The notes under the pieces: model-generated
Database searches by the model: none
The model's input: only the letters and a program-made list of their open reading frames with translations
Told to the model about the DNA's origin: nothing
DNA from: Egibacteraceae bacterium
GTDB lineage: Bacteria; Actinomycetota; Nitriliruptoria; Euzebyales; Egibacteraceae
NCBI GenBank assembly: GCA_040905805.1
Contig: JBBDQS010000005.1
Span: 1 to 39,778 of the forward strand
Reading direction: 5' to 3'
DNA: 39,778 nt
Translations under genes and position numbers: made by a program
Shown here: positions 27,458 through 35,213 of the stretch, one piece after another
Position numbering within the stretch: the stretch's first letter is position 1
Layout: the number at the start of each line of letters is the position of its first letter

Positions 27458-27697
27458 ATGACCACGACAGAGCAGCGACCGGCTCCGGTCTCCACGGACT
27501 CCAGCGACCGCGAGCGCTTCGCGCACATCATCTGGCGACCTGGTGGCGGGGCGGCGGCCTCGGTGACCGAGGCCCGCGTGCTCGGCACGCCGGTTGAGGC
27601 CCTGTGCGGCAAGCGCTGGGTCCCCTCCCGCAACCCCGAGCGCTATCCGGTCTGCCCCACGTGCAAGGAGCGCGCGGAGGCCATGGCGGGGGGCTGA
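27458..27697 (+). CDS. DUF3039 family small protein
   Basis: The protein has 79 residues from ATG at 27458. The sequence TPVEALCGKRWVPSRNPERYPVCPTCKERAE matches the DUF3039 core seen across Actinomycetota. It contains one Cys then a Cys-x2-Cys (ALCGK ... VCPTC), hinting at metal binding. The function is unknown. A longer reading frame covers it from 26528 but lies opposite the GNAT gene and is spurious upstream of this ATG. It lies 86 bases before the hemerythrin-domain gene. Confidence 0.82.
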   Translation: MTTTEQRPAPVSTDSSDRERFAHIIWRPGGGAAASVTEARVLGTPVEALCGKRWVPSRNPERYPVCPTCKERAEAMAGG

Positions 27698-27783
27698 GCG
27701 GCCGGACAGGGTTCATCCGCGCCTGCCAGGGGGATCCTGGAGCAGCGTTGCTGCCGCACGCCAGCCACCACCGAGGAGAACCC

Positions 27784-28326
27784 ATGAGCCAGTTAGCCAA
27801 CCAGGGCGCGGACACCATCCGGAGCGGCGATGTCGTCGACCTCATCCTGGCGGACCACCGCGAGTTCGAGCGGCTGTTCCGCCTGCTGCGCAACCGTGAC
27901 GAGGACCGGGCGGCGCGGCTGGGCGAGCTCGCCGACCTGCTCGTCGCCCACGCCCTGGCCGAGGAGAGCGAGGTCTACCCCCACCTGAAGGTCCAGGCGC
28001 CCGCCGAGACCGACGAGATCAAGCACGGCGTCGAGGAGCACGGTGAGGGCCACCAGGCGCTGGCGCAGCTGCAGGCGGTCGCGGACGTCGACAGCCAGGA
28101 ATGGGAAGACGCCTTGGAGGAGCTGGTCGAGGGCGTCAGCCACCACATCGACGAGGAGGAGCGCGAGGTGCTGAACGCCGCTCGTGAGGCGGTCGCCGAG
28201 CGGACCCGCCTCGAGCTCGGCGAGGGGTTCATGCGCGCCCGGCTCGGCTGGTTGCAGAACAACCCGGGCGACCCGGAGCACGTCCGCCAGCTCGTCGCGG
28301 ACTACGAGGACCGGGGCGCGTTGTAG
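27784..28326 (+). CDS. hemerythrin domain-containing protein
   Basis: The protein has 180 residues from ATG at 27784 with GAGGAG (27773-27778) 5 bases upstream. Its first 130 residues form the four-helix hemerythrin/HHE pattern with likely di-iron ligands in ILADHREFERLF, LLVAHALAEESEVYPHL, GVEEHGEGHQAL and GVSHHIDEEEREV. Such proteins bind O2, NO or act in redox or iron stress. The C-terminal 45 residues are charged helix and tail. It is followed by nested hairpins before gatC, so it is probably the end of its own transcript. Confidence 0.88.
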   Translation: MSQLANQGADTIRSGDVVDLILADHREFERLFRLLRNRDEDRAARLGELADLLVAHALAEESEVYPHLKVQAPAETDEIKHGVEEHGEGHQALAQLQAVADVDSQEWEDALEELVEGVSHHIDEEEREVLNAAREAVAERTRLELGEGFMRARLGWLQNNPGDPEHVRQLVADYEDRGAL

Positions 28327-28335
28327 CGGTCCTGC

Positions 28336-28388
28336 CTCCCCGGCGGGGAGCGAGCCGGCGGGGCCCGTCGCCCGTCCCGGCGGCTCGC
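28336..28388 (+). terminator. consecutive hairpins after the hemerythrin gene
   Basis: CTCCCC/GGGGAG (28336-28341, 28345-28350) is a perfect 6-bp stem with a 3-nt loop. It is followed by GCGAGCCG/CGGCTCGC (28350-28357, 28381-28388). Both precede the gatC ribosome site. No T run follows. Confidence 0.5.
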
Positions 28389-28426
28389 GCTAGCCTTCGC
28401 CTTCCGCTGCCCGCCGAGGAGGCACC

Positions 28427-28726
28427 ATGGCCGAGCTGACCGACGAGGACGTGCGCCATGTCGCGCGGCTCGCCCGCGTGGACCTGACCGACGCCGAGGT
28501 CGCGAGCTTACGCGGCGAGCTGACCGAGATCCTGGGCTACGCCGAGCAGGTCGGGGCGGTGGCCACGGCGGACGTCCCGCCGACCGGGCACCCTTCGCGG
28601 CTCACGAACGTCCTGCGCGACGACGAGCCGCGGCCGTCCCTGCCGCCCGCCGACGTCCTGGCTCCCGCACCCCACGCGGAGGACGGGCGCTTCCGGGTGC
28701 CCCGGATCATCGAGGACGAGGCCTGA
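28427..28726 (+). CDS. gatC: Asp-tRNA(Asn)/Glu-tRNA(Gln) amidotransferase subunit C
   Basis: The protein has 99 residues, the normal GatC length, from ATG at 28427 with a strong GAGGAGG (28416-28422). [22 protein letters not shown] and the central [10 protein letters not shown] helix match the family, as does the C-terminal VPRIIEDEA. GatC stabilises the GatA-GatB complex that amidates mischarged Glu-tRNA(Gln) or Asp-tRNA(Asn). It is first of the gatC-gatA-gatB operon; gatA begins 25 bases after its stop. Confidence 0.96.
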   Translation: MAELTDEDVRHVARLARVDLTDAEVASLRGELTEILGYAEQVGAVATADVPPTGHPSRLTNVLRDDEPRPSLPPADVLAPAPHAEDGRFRVPRIIEDEA

Positions 28727-28751
28727 TGGGCGTCCCCCGACAGGCCCGGGC

Positions 28752-30230
28752 GTGAACGAGCTCGTCGGCACGACGGCCACCGACCTCCTGGCACTGCTCG
28801 AGACCCGCGCGGTCTCCGCCGAGGAGGTCACCCGCGCGCACCTCGACCGGGTGACCGCCACCGACGGGGACGTGCGCGCGCTGCTGCGCCGCCTCGACGA
28901 GCCCGCGCTCGATCACGCCCGCGACATCGACCGGCGGCGCGGGGCCGGGGAGACCCTCGGGGCCCTCGCCGGCGTGCCCGTCGTGCTGAAGGACAACCTC
29001 ACCACCCGCGGGGTCGAGACCACCTGCGCCTCGCGGATCCTGGAGCACTACCGCCCGCCCTACGACGCCACCGTCGTGACGCGCTTGCGCGCGGCCGACG
29101 CCGTCGTGATCGGCAAGGCAAACATGGACGAGTTCGCCATGGGCTCGTCCACCGAGAACTCCGCCTTCGCGCGCACGGCCAACCCGTGGGACCTCGGGCG
29201 CGTGCCCGGCGGCTCATCGGGGGGGTCTGCGGCGGCAGTCGCCGCCTGCCAGGCCCCGGTGGCGCTCGGGTCGGACACCGGCGGGTCGGTGCGCCAGCCC
29301 GGCGCGTTCTGCGGCGTCGTCGGCGTGAAACCGACCTACGGCCTGGTGAGCCGCTACGGCCTGCTCGCGTTCGCGTCCTCGCTGGACCAGATCGGCCCGC
29401 TCGCACGCACGGTCGAGGACGCCGCCCGCGTGCTGCAGGCCATCGCCGGCAACGATCCCGCCGACGCCACCAGCCTGCCGGGCCCGGCACCGGATCTCCT
29501 GAGCGCCCTGCAGGACGGCGTGCGTGACTTGCGGGTGGGGGTGGTGACGGAGTACCAGAGCGAGGGCGGGGACGACCGGGTCGGCGCCCGCGTGCGGGAC
29601 GCGCTCGCACGCCTGGAGAAGCTCGGGGCCCAGGTCGCCGAGGTCAGCGTCCCGCACGTCGCCTACGGGGTGGCCGCCTACTACCTCATCGCCCCGAGCG
29701 AGGCGTCGAGCAACCTCTCCCGCTACGACGGGGTGCGCTACGGGCTGCGGGTCCCGGGCGCCACCACCGAGGAGATGATGGCCGCGACCCGCGAGGCGGG
29801 CTTCGGCGCCGAGGTCAAGCGCCGCATCATGATCGGCACCTACGCGCTGTCCGCCGGCTACTACGACGCCTACTACGCGCAGGCGCAGCGGGTGCGCACG
29901 CTGATCATCCGCGACCTGGAGGCCGCCTACGAGCAGTGCGACGTCCTGGTCGGTCCGACGACGCCGTCGACCGCCTTCCGGTTCGGCGAGAACCTCGATG
30001 ATCCGCTGTCCATGTACCTGCAGGACGTCTACACCAACGCCGCGAACCTCGCCGGCGTCCCCGCCGTGTCGGTGCCGATCGGGCTGGACGACCGCGGGCT
30101 GCCGGCCGGCCTGCAGATCATGGCCCCGATGGGCGGCGAGGCCACCATGCTGCGGGTGGCCCGTGCCCTCGAAGCCGACCTCGCCCTCGACAGCGTCCCG
30201 CGGGGACCGAACGCCGTGGAGGCCCCGTGA
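28752..30230 (+). CDS. gatA: Asp-tRNA(Asn)/Glu-tRNA(Gln) amidotransferase subunit A
   Basis: The protein has 492 residues from GTG at 28752. The amidase-signature triad is intact: Lys80 in PVVLKDN, cis-Ser155 in PGGSSGGSA and nucleophile Ser179 in DTGGSVRQP, positions close to those known for GatA. It releases ammonia from glutamine or asparagine and passes it to GatB. The end FAHDGLQIM-type segment here reads [18 protein letters not shown]. Its stop overlaps the GTG of gatB (GTGA), a tight coupling. Confidence 0.96.
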   Translation: MNELVGTTATDLLALLETRAVSAEEVTRAHLDRVTATDGDVRALLRRLDEPALDHARDIDRRRGAGETLGALAGVPVVLKDNLTTRGVETTCASRILEHYRPPYDATVVTRLRAADAVVIGKANMDEFAMGSSTENSAFARTANPWDLGRVPGGSSGGSAAAVAACQAPVALGSDTGGSVRQPGAFCGVVGVKPTYGLVSRYGLLAFASSLDQIGPLARTVEDAARVLQAIAGNDPADATSLPGPAPDLLSALQDGVRDLRVGVVTEYQSEGGDDRVGARVRDALARLEKLGAQVAEVSVPHVAYGVAAYYLIAPSEASSNLSRYDGVRYGLRVPGATTEEMMAATREAGFGAEVKRRIMIGTYALSAGYYDAYYAQAQRVRTLIIRDLEAAYEQCDVLVGPTTPSTAFRFGENLDDPLSMYLQDVYTNAANLAGVPAVSVPIGLDDRGLPAGLQIMAPMGGEATMLRVARALEADLALDSVPRGPNAVEAP

Positions 30231-31690
30231 GCGTCGAGCAGGCCACCCGCTACGAGGCCGTGATCGGCCTGGAGGTGCACGTCGAGCTGTCCACGCGCAC
30301 GAAGATGTTCTGCGGCTGCGCGATCGACTTCGGCGGGGAGCCCAACGTCCGCACCTGCCCGGTGTGCCTCGGCCAGCCCGGCAGCCTGCCCGTGGCCAAT
30401 CGAGCCGCCGTCGAGTCCGCGATCCGGCTCGGTCTGGCGCTCGGCTGCGCGGTGGCACCGTGGACGGAGTTCCACCGCAAGAACTACTTCTATCCCGACA
30501 TGCCGAAGAACTACCAGATCTCCCAGTACGACGTGCCGATCTGCGCCGGTGGCGTCCTGGAGGTGACGGTCGACGGCGGGAAGCGCACCCAGGTGGGCAT
30601 CACCCGGGTGCACATGGAGGAGGACACCGGCAAGAGCACCCACGTCGGCACGAGCGGGCGCATCCACGGGGCCGACCACTCCTTGATTGATTACAACCGG
30701 GCGGGGATCCCGCTGCTGGAGGTCGTGTCGGAACCCGACATCCGGTCCGCCGACGAGGCGCGCGCCTACCTCACCGAGCTGCGGGCGATCGTGCGCGCCC
30801 TGGGCGTCAGCGACGCCAAGCTGGAGGAGGGCTCCATGCGCTGCGACGCCAACGTCTCCCTGCGCCCGGTGGGCCACACCGTGTTCGGCACCCGCGTCGA
30901 GGTCAAGAACATGAACTCGCTGCGCAGCCTCGGGCGGGCGATCGAGTACGAGGTCGCCCGCCAGACCGACCTCCTGACCGCCGGCGAGCAGGTCGTCCAG
31001 GAGACCCGGCACTGGGACGAGGGGGCGGGCGCCACCTCGACGCTGCGGGCCAAGGAAGAGGTCTTCGACTACCGCTACTTCCCCGAGCCCGACCTCGTGC
31101 CGCTCGAGCCGGACGCCGGGTGGATCGAGCAGTTGCGGGCCGGTCTGCCCGAGCTGCCTGCCGTGACCCGCCAGCGGCTGACCGAGCAGCAGGGCGTCCC
31201 CGCCGAGCAGGTCGCGACCCTGGTCGAGGCCGATCTGGTCCCCACCCTCGAGGCCGCGGTGGCGGGCGGCGCCGGCCCGGTCGAGGCGGCCAACTGGCTC
31301 ACCAACGAGCTGGTCGGCTGGGCGACGGGCCACGGGGTCGCCCCGGCGGACGCCCCGCTCGACGGCGCCCAGCTCGCCGCGCTGGCGGCGCTGGTGCGCG
31401 ACGGGACCTTGTCCACCAAGCTCGGCCGCCAGGTCCTGGAGGACGTGCTCGCGGGCGCGGGATCGCCTGCCGAGGTGGTCCGCGAGCGGGGACTGACCCA
31501 GATCTCCGACACCGACGAGCTGGCCGCCCTGGTCGACGCCGCCATCGCCCAGAACGCCGATGCGGCGGACCAGGTCCGCGGCGGCAACCGCAAGGCGGTG
31601 GGCGCCCTGGTGGGGGCCGTGATGAAGGCCAGCAAGGGGCAAGCCAACCCCAAGCTGGTCAACGAACTGCTCATGCAGCGCCTGACCTAA
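30227..31690 (+). CDS. gatB: Asp-tRNA(Asn)/Glu-tRNA(Gln) amidotransferase subunit B
   Basis: The protein has 487 residues from GTG at 30227, overlapping the gatA stop by 4 bases. [22 protein letters not shown] and [14 protein letters not shown] include the Cys pairs of the zinc site. [19 protein letters not shown] and [16 protein letters not shown] are kinase-fold signatures. The C-terminal third is the helical and YqeY-like tail ([30 protein letters not shown]) that holds the tRNA. It phosphorylates the mischarged Glu or Asp and completes amidation. No glnS or asnS is in the window. Confidence 0.96.
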   Translation: MSVEQATRYEAVIGLEVHVELSTRTKMFCGCAIDFGGEPNVRTCPVCLGQPGSLPVANRAAVESAIRLGLALGCAVAPWTEFHRKNYFYPDMPKNYQISQYDVPICAGGVLEVTVDGGKRTQVGITRVHMEEDTGKSTHVGTSGRIHGADHSLIDYNRAGIPLLEVVSEPDIRSADEARAYLTELRAIVRALGVSDAKLEEGSMRCDANVSLRPVGHTVFGTRVEVKNMNSLRSLGRAIEYEVARQTDLLTAGEQVVQETRHWDEGAGATSTLRAKEEVFDYRYFPEPDLVPLEPDAGWIEQLRAGLPELPAVTRQRLTEQQGVPAEQVATLVEADLVPTLEAAVAGGAGPVEAANWLTNELVGWATGHGVAPADAPLDGAQLAALAALVRDGTLSTKLGRQVLEDVLAGAGSPAEVVRERGLTQISDTDELAALVDAAIAQNADAADQVRGGNRKAVGALVGAVMKASKGQANPKLVNELLMQRLT

Positions 31691-31775
31691 CGGCGCCGCG
31701 GGTAAACCCGAGGCGATAGGGTTGCCGAATGCGGTGCGTCCGGCGCAAGGATGCCGCGGTGGATGAGAGGCGTTG

Positions 31776-32897
31776 ATGCTGAGGTCCTCGACGGGTTCGC
31801 AGGTCGTCCCCGGAGACCGTGGGGCGGTGGACGGGCTCCGGTCGGTCGCGGCGCTGGATGCGGTGCACTGTCCGGTGGACGCGCTCCTGGGACGCTTCAT
31901 GGATGCGCGCATCGCCGACCTCGCCGCCCTCGACCCGGCGCTGGCGCCCATCGGCCGTGAGGTCGCTGGGCTCGTGCGCGCCAGCGGCAAGCGGCTGCGG
32001 CCTGCCTTCGTCTACTGGGGACACCGCGCGACGGGCGCGGAGCACCTGGAGGGGGTCCTCGGACCAGCCGGAGCGGTCGAGCTCCTGCACACGTTCGCGC
32101 TGATCCACGACGACGTCATGGACCGCTCCGCCGAACGCCGTGGCCGGCCCGCGGTCCACGAGGCGCTGGCCCGTACGCACTTCGACGAGGGGCTCACCGG
32201 CGACGCGCGCTGGTTCGGCATGGGCGGAGCCATCCTCGCGGGGGACCTCGCGTTCGTGTGGGCCGACCAGCTGCTCGACACCGCGTCGTTGCCACCCGAG
32301 ACGATCGAGCGGGCCCGCCGCGTGTTCACCCAGCTGCGGGTGGAGGTCATGGCCGGCCAGTACCTCGACCTGCGCCTCACCGGGCGCGAGGCCGCCGGCG
32401 AGGGCGAGTCGCTGCGGGTCGCGCTCCTGAAGTCCGGTCGCTACACCGTCACCCGTCCCCTGCAGCTCGGCGCCGCCATCGGCGGCGGGGAGCCCACGCT
32501 CGATGCCACCTTGCGCGAGTACGGCGACGCGACGGGGCTGGCGTTCCAGCTGCGCGACGACGTCCTCGGGCTGTTCGGTGACCACACGGTCACCGGCAAG
32601 GGGGCGCTGTCGGACCTGCGGGAGGGCAAGCGCACGGTGCTCATGCTGCGGGCCCTCAGCACGGCTCGACCTCCGCAGCGCCAGGTGCTCGTGGGCGCCC
32701 TCGGCAATGCCGAGCTCGATGACGAGACCGCCGACCGCGTCCGGGAGATCGTGACGGACTGCGGCGCGCTCGATGCCGTCGAGGCGCTGGTCGCCGAGCA
32801 GCTCGAGGTCGCGCGTGCGGCGCTCGGACCCCTGGGCCCGCCGGCCCGCGAGGCGTTGGAGGAACTCGCCGACTTCGCGGCGCACCGGACGGTCTAG
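31776..32897 (+). CDS. polyprenyl synthetase, geranylgeranyl diphosphate synthase type
   Basis: The protein has 373 residues from ATG at 31776, 5 bases after GAGAGG; a TTG one codon earlier is possible. The first Asp-rich motif is IHDDVMD (Asp112-Asp116) and the second is LRDDVLGLFGD (Asp261-Asp262). KRLRPAFVYWG binds IPP. A Phe lies five residues before the first Asp of motif one, as in short-chain type I GGPP synthases, so C20 is the likely product. It would supply GGPP to the phytoene synthase encoded downstream. crtI follows after 5 bases, so the two are in one operon. It might be called crtE or idsA. Confidence 0.9.
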   Translation: MLRSSTGSQVVPGDRGAVDGLRSVAALDAVHCPVDALLGRFMDARIADLAALDPALAPIGREVAGLVRASGKRLRPAFVYWGHRATGAEHLEGVLGPAGAVELLHTFALIHDDVMDRSAERRGRPAVHEALARTHFDEGLTGDARWFGMGGAILAGDLAFVWADQLLDTASLPPETIERARRVFTQLRVEVMAGQYLDLRLTGREAAGEGESLRVALLKSGRYTVTRPLQLGAAIGGGEPTLDATLREYGDATGLAFQLRDDVLGLFGDHTVTGKGALSDLREGKRTVLMLRALSTARPPQRQVLVGALGNAELDDETADRVREIVTDCGALDAVEALVAEQLEVARAALGPLGPPAREALEELADFAAHRTV

Positions 32898-32902
32898 GAG
32901 CC

Positions 32903-34420
32903 GTGCCCGCCCGGGTGGTGGTGGTCGGCGCCGGCCTGGGAGGCCTCGCCGCGGCGATCCGTCTGGCCGCGGGCGGCATCGACGTGACCGTGCTGGAACG
33001 CGACGACCGCCCCGGGGGGCGCGCCGGACGCATCGAGCGCGCCGGCTACACCTTCGACACCGGTCCCAGCGTGCTGACCATGCCGGCGTTGCTCGACGAG
33101 CTGTTCGCGCTCAACGGGGAGTCGCTGGCCGACCACCTGCCCCTGGTGCGCCTCGACCCGGCCTACCGCGCCCGGTTCCACGACGGGTCAGAGCTCGCCA
33201 TCCGCGGCAGCGTGGACGCCATGGTCGAGGAGGTGCGCACCGTGTGCGGGCCGGACGAGGCCGACCGCTTCGTGCGGTTCGCCCGGCGTCTGCAGGACCT
33301 GTACGACGCGGAGTACGCCACGTTCATCGACGCGAACTTCGACTCGCCCCTGGACCTGGCGGCGCGGCCCCTGGCGCTCGCCCGCCTGGTCCGTCTCGGC
33401 GGCTTCCGCACGGTGCACGCACTGGTGTCGAGCTTCCTCACCGACTGGCGGCTGGTGCGGCTGTTCACCTTCCAGTCGATGTACGCCGGAATGAGCCCCT
33501 ACGAGGCCCTGGGCATCTACGCGATCATCGCCTACATGGACGCCGTCGCCGGGGTGTTCTACCCCCCCGGGGGCATCCACCGGGTCAGCGAGGAGCTCGC
33601 CGGGCTGGCCGAGCGCTGCGGCGTTGACCTGCGGCTGAAGGACCCGGTCGACACGGTGACCGTCGCCGGGGATCGCGCCACCGGTGTGCGCACGGCCGCC
33701 GGGGAGCGGCTTGACGCCGACGTCGTCGTGTGCAACCCCGACCTGCCGATGGCGTACCGGGACCTCCTGCCGCCGGCCGCCACGCCGCGCCGGGTGCGCT
33801 CGCTGCGCTACTCGCCCTCGTGCGTGGTCGTGCACCTCGGGCTGTCGGGCGCCCCCGCCGGGGCGGCCCACCACAACATCCACTTCGCCGAGGACTACCA
33901 GGCTTCCTTCGACGACATCCTCGCCGGGCGCATGCAGCGCGACCCCTCGTGGTTCCTCACCGTCCCGACCGTGACCGACCCGGGGCAGGCACCGCCGGGC
34001 GGCGGCGTGGCCTTCTACCTGCTGCCCACACCCAACCTGCACGGTCATCCCGTGCGCTGGTCCACGCAGGGACCCCGGGAGATGGCCTTGGCCCAGCAAC
34101 GGCTGGAGGCGGCCGGCTACGGTCCGATCCGCGCCACCACGGTGACCAGCGAGGTCGTGACCCCCGAGGACTGGGCGGCGCGGGGCATGGCGGCCGGCAC
34201 GCCGTTCGCGGCCAGCCACCACTTCCGCCAGACCGGGCCCTTCCGGCCGGCGAACGTCGCACCGAAGGTCGCCGGGGTGGTCTTCACCGGGTCCTCGACC
34301 ACGCCCGGTGTGGGGGTGCCGATGGTGCTGGTGAGCGGCAAGCTCGCCGCCGAGCGCGTGGCTGAGCTTCTGCCACCGCCCGGCGGGGCGTCAGGCTCGG
34401 CCGGAAGGAGCGGTCGGTGA
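32903..34420 (+). CDS. crtI: phytoene desaturase (CrtI family)
   Basis: The protein has 505 residues from GTG at 32903. The N-terminal VVVVGAGLGGLAAAIRLA and ERDDRPGGRAGRIERAGYTFDTGPSVLTMP form the Rossmann FAD site and family signature. The C-terminal FTGSSTTPGVGVPMVLVSGKLAAERV is the second FAD contact. YPPGGIHRVSEEL and FQSMYAGMSPYEALGIYAII match the desaturase substrate region. It introduces double bands of conjugation into phytoene toward lycopene. Near the 3' end, AAGGAG (34405-34410) and GTG at 34417 overlap its stop; the reading frame they open runs into an inserted IS607-type element, not into crtB. Confidence 0.93.
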   Translation: MPARVVVVGAGLGGLAAAIRLAAGGIDVTVLERDDRPGGRAGRIERAGYTFDTGPSVLTMPALLDELFALNGESLADHLPLVRLDPAYRARFHDGSELAIRGSVDAMVEEVRTVCGPDEADRFVRFARRLQDLYDAEYATFIDANFDSPLDLAARPLALARLVRLGGFRTVHALVSSFLTDWRLVRLFTFQSMYAGMSPYEALGIYAIIAYMDAVAGVFYPPGGIHRVSEELAGLAERCGVDLRLKDPVDTVTVAGDRATGVRTAAGERLDADVVVCNPDLPMAYRDLLPPAATPRRVRSLRYSPSCVVVHLGLSGAPAGAAHHNIHFAEDYQASFDDILAGRMQRDPSWFLTVPTVTDPGQAPPGGGVAFYLLPTPNLHGHPVRWSTQGPREMALAQQRLEAAGYGPIRATTVTSEVVTPEDWAARGMAAGTPFAASHHFRQTGPFRPANVAPKVAGVVFTGSSTTPGVGVPMVLVSGKLAAERVAELLPPPGGASGSAGRSGR

Positions 34421-34602
34421 ACGGCGCGCGCGCCCGCCTCCTCCGGGGCGCTCACCCGCCCGCCCTCCAAGCCCCTCCGGAGGCGGGCGCGCGCACCTCC
34501 GTCGCTGCGTCCCCCCCTGTTACGGGGGGGTCGCCAACTGTTGCCCGAAGCCCGAAGTTTCATTGTTTATCTGCGAACATATGTGCTAGTCTGTCCACAT
34601 GA
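34417..34602 (+). CDS. short ORF coupling crtI to tnpA; possible displaced crtB start
   Basis: A 61-codon frame opens at GTG 34417, which overlaps the crtI stop (GTGA) and follows AAGGAG (34405-34410) by 6 bases, an excellent ribosome site. It ends with TGA overlapping the tnpA ATG (ATGA at 34599-34602). The peptide (MNGARARLLRGAHPPALQAP...) has no recognisable domain. It may be the old start of crtB, cut off by the insertion, or a chance frame that couples tnpA translation to crtI. Confidence 0.25.
   Translation: MNGARARLLRGAHPPALQAPPEAGARTSVAASPPVTGGSPTVARSPKFHCLSANICASLST
34426..34494. repeat. 16-bp perfect inverted repeat after crtI
   Basis: GCGCGCGCCCGCCTCC (34426-34441) is the exact complement of 34479-34494, with 37 bases between that can partly pair (CTCCGGGGC with GCCCCTCCGG). 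It is either the terminator of the crtE-crtI transcript or part of the element's left end. The GC character is like the host. Confidence 0.7.
34511..34530. terminator. C7/G7 hairpin upstream of tnpA
   Basis: CCCCCCC TGTTAC GGGGGGG makes a 7-bp stem with a 6-nt loop, 69 bases before tnpA. It may insulate tnpA from crtI transcription. The G run also offers many GG dinucleotides, the IS607 insertion core. Confidence 0.35.
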
Positions 34603-35213
34603 GACTCCGTGAATGGGCCGAGTGTGAAGGTGTGCATTACCAGACGGCGTGGCGATGGGTTCGCGACGGTCGGATGCCCGTCCCCGTCTCCCGCACCCCG
34701 ACGGGGACGATCATCGTCTGCGTCGACGATGCTGATCCGACCGGTGGTTTGGGGCTGTATGCGCGGGTGTCGTCCCACGACCAGAAGGCCGACCTGGACC
34801 GGCAGGTGGCACGGCTCACCGAATGGGCGGCCACCACCGGCGTGCCGGTGGTCCGGGTCGAGGTCGAGGTCGGGTCGGGGGTGAACGGCACCCGCCGCAA
34901 GGTCCGGCGGCTGCTGGCCGACTCGGACGTCGGCACGGTGGTGGTGGAGCATCGGGATCGCCTGGGCCGGATGAACGTCGAGCTGGTGGAAGCAGCCCTG
35001 ACCGCGGCTGGCCGTCGCCTGGTGGTGCTCGACGATGGTGAGGTCGACGACGACCTGGTGGGGGACATGGTGGAGGTGCTCACCTCGTTGTGCGCGAGGC
35101 TGTATGGGCGCCGGTCGGCCCGCAACCGGGCGGAGAAGGCATTGCGCTGTGCTGCCCGGGATACCCGACCGCGGGATGTCGCACCGGCAGGGCAAGATGG
35201 CCGGGATGCGTGA
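34599..35213 (+). CDS. tnpA: IS607-family serine recombinase (TnpA)
   Basis: The protein has 204 residues from ATG at 34599. The first 45 residues are a MerR-like helix-turn-helix (MRLREWAECEGVHYQTAWRW VRDGRMP). Then comes a serine resolvase core: GLYARVSSHDQKADLDRQV with the nucleophile serine, VVRVEVEVGSGVNGTRRKVRRLL, and VVVEHRDRLGRMNVELVEAAL. The N-terminal DNA-binding domain before the catalytic domain is the IS607 arrangement. It moves the element through a circular intermediate. Length and motifs look intact, so it may be active. Its last codons overlap the tnpB start. Confidence 0.92.
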   Translation: MRLREWAECEGVHYQTAWRWVRDGRMPVPVSRTPTGTIIVCVDDADPTGGLGLYARVSSHDQKADLDRQVARLTEWAATTGVPVVRVEVEVGSGVNGTRRKVRRLLADSDVGTVVVEHRDRLGRMNVELVEAALTAAGRRLVVLDDGEVDDDLVGDMVEVLTSLCARLYGRRSARNRAEKALRCAARDTRPRDVAPAGQDGRDA

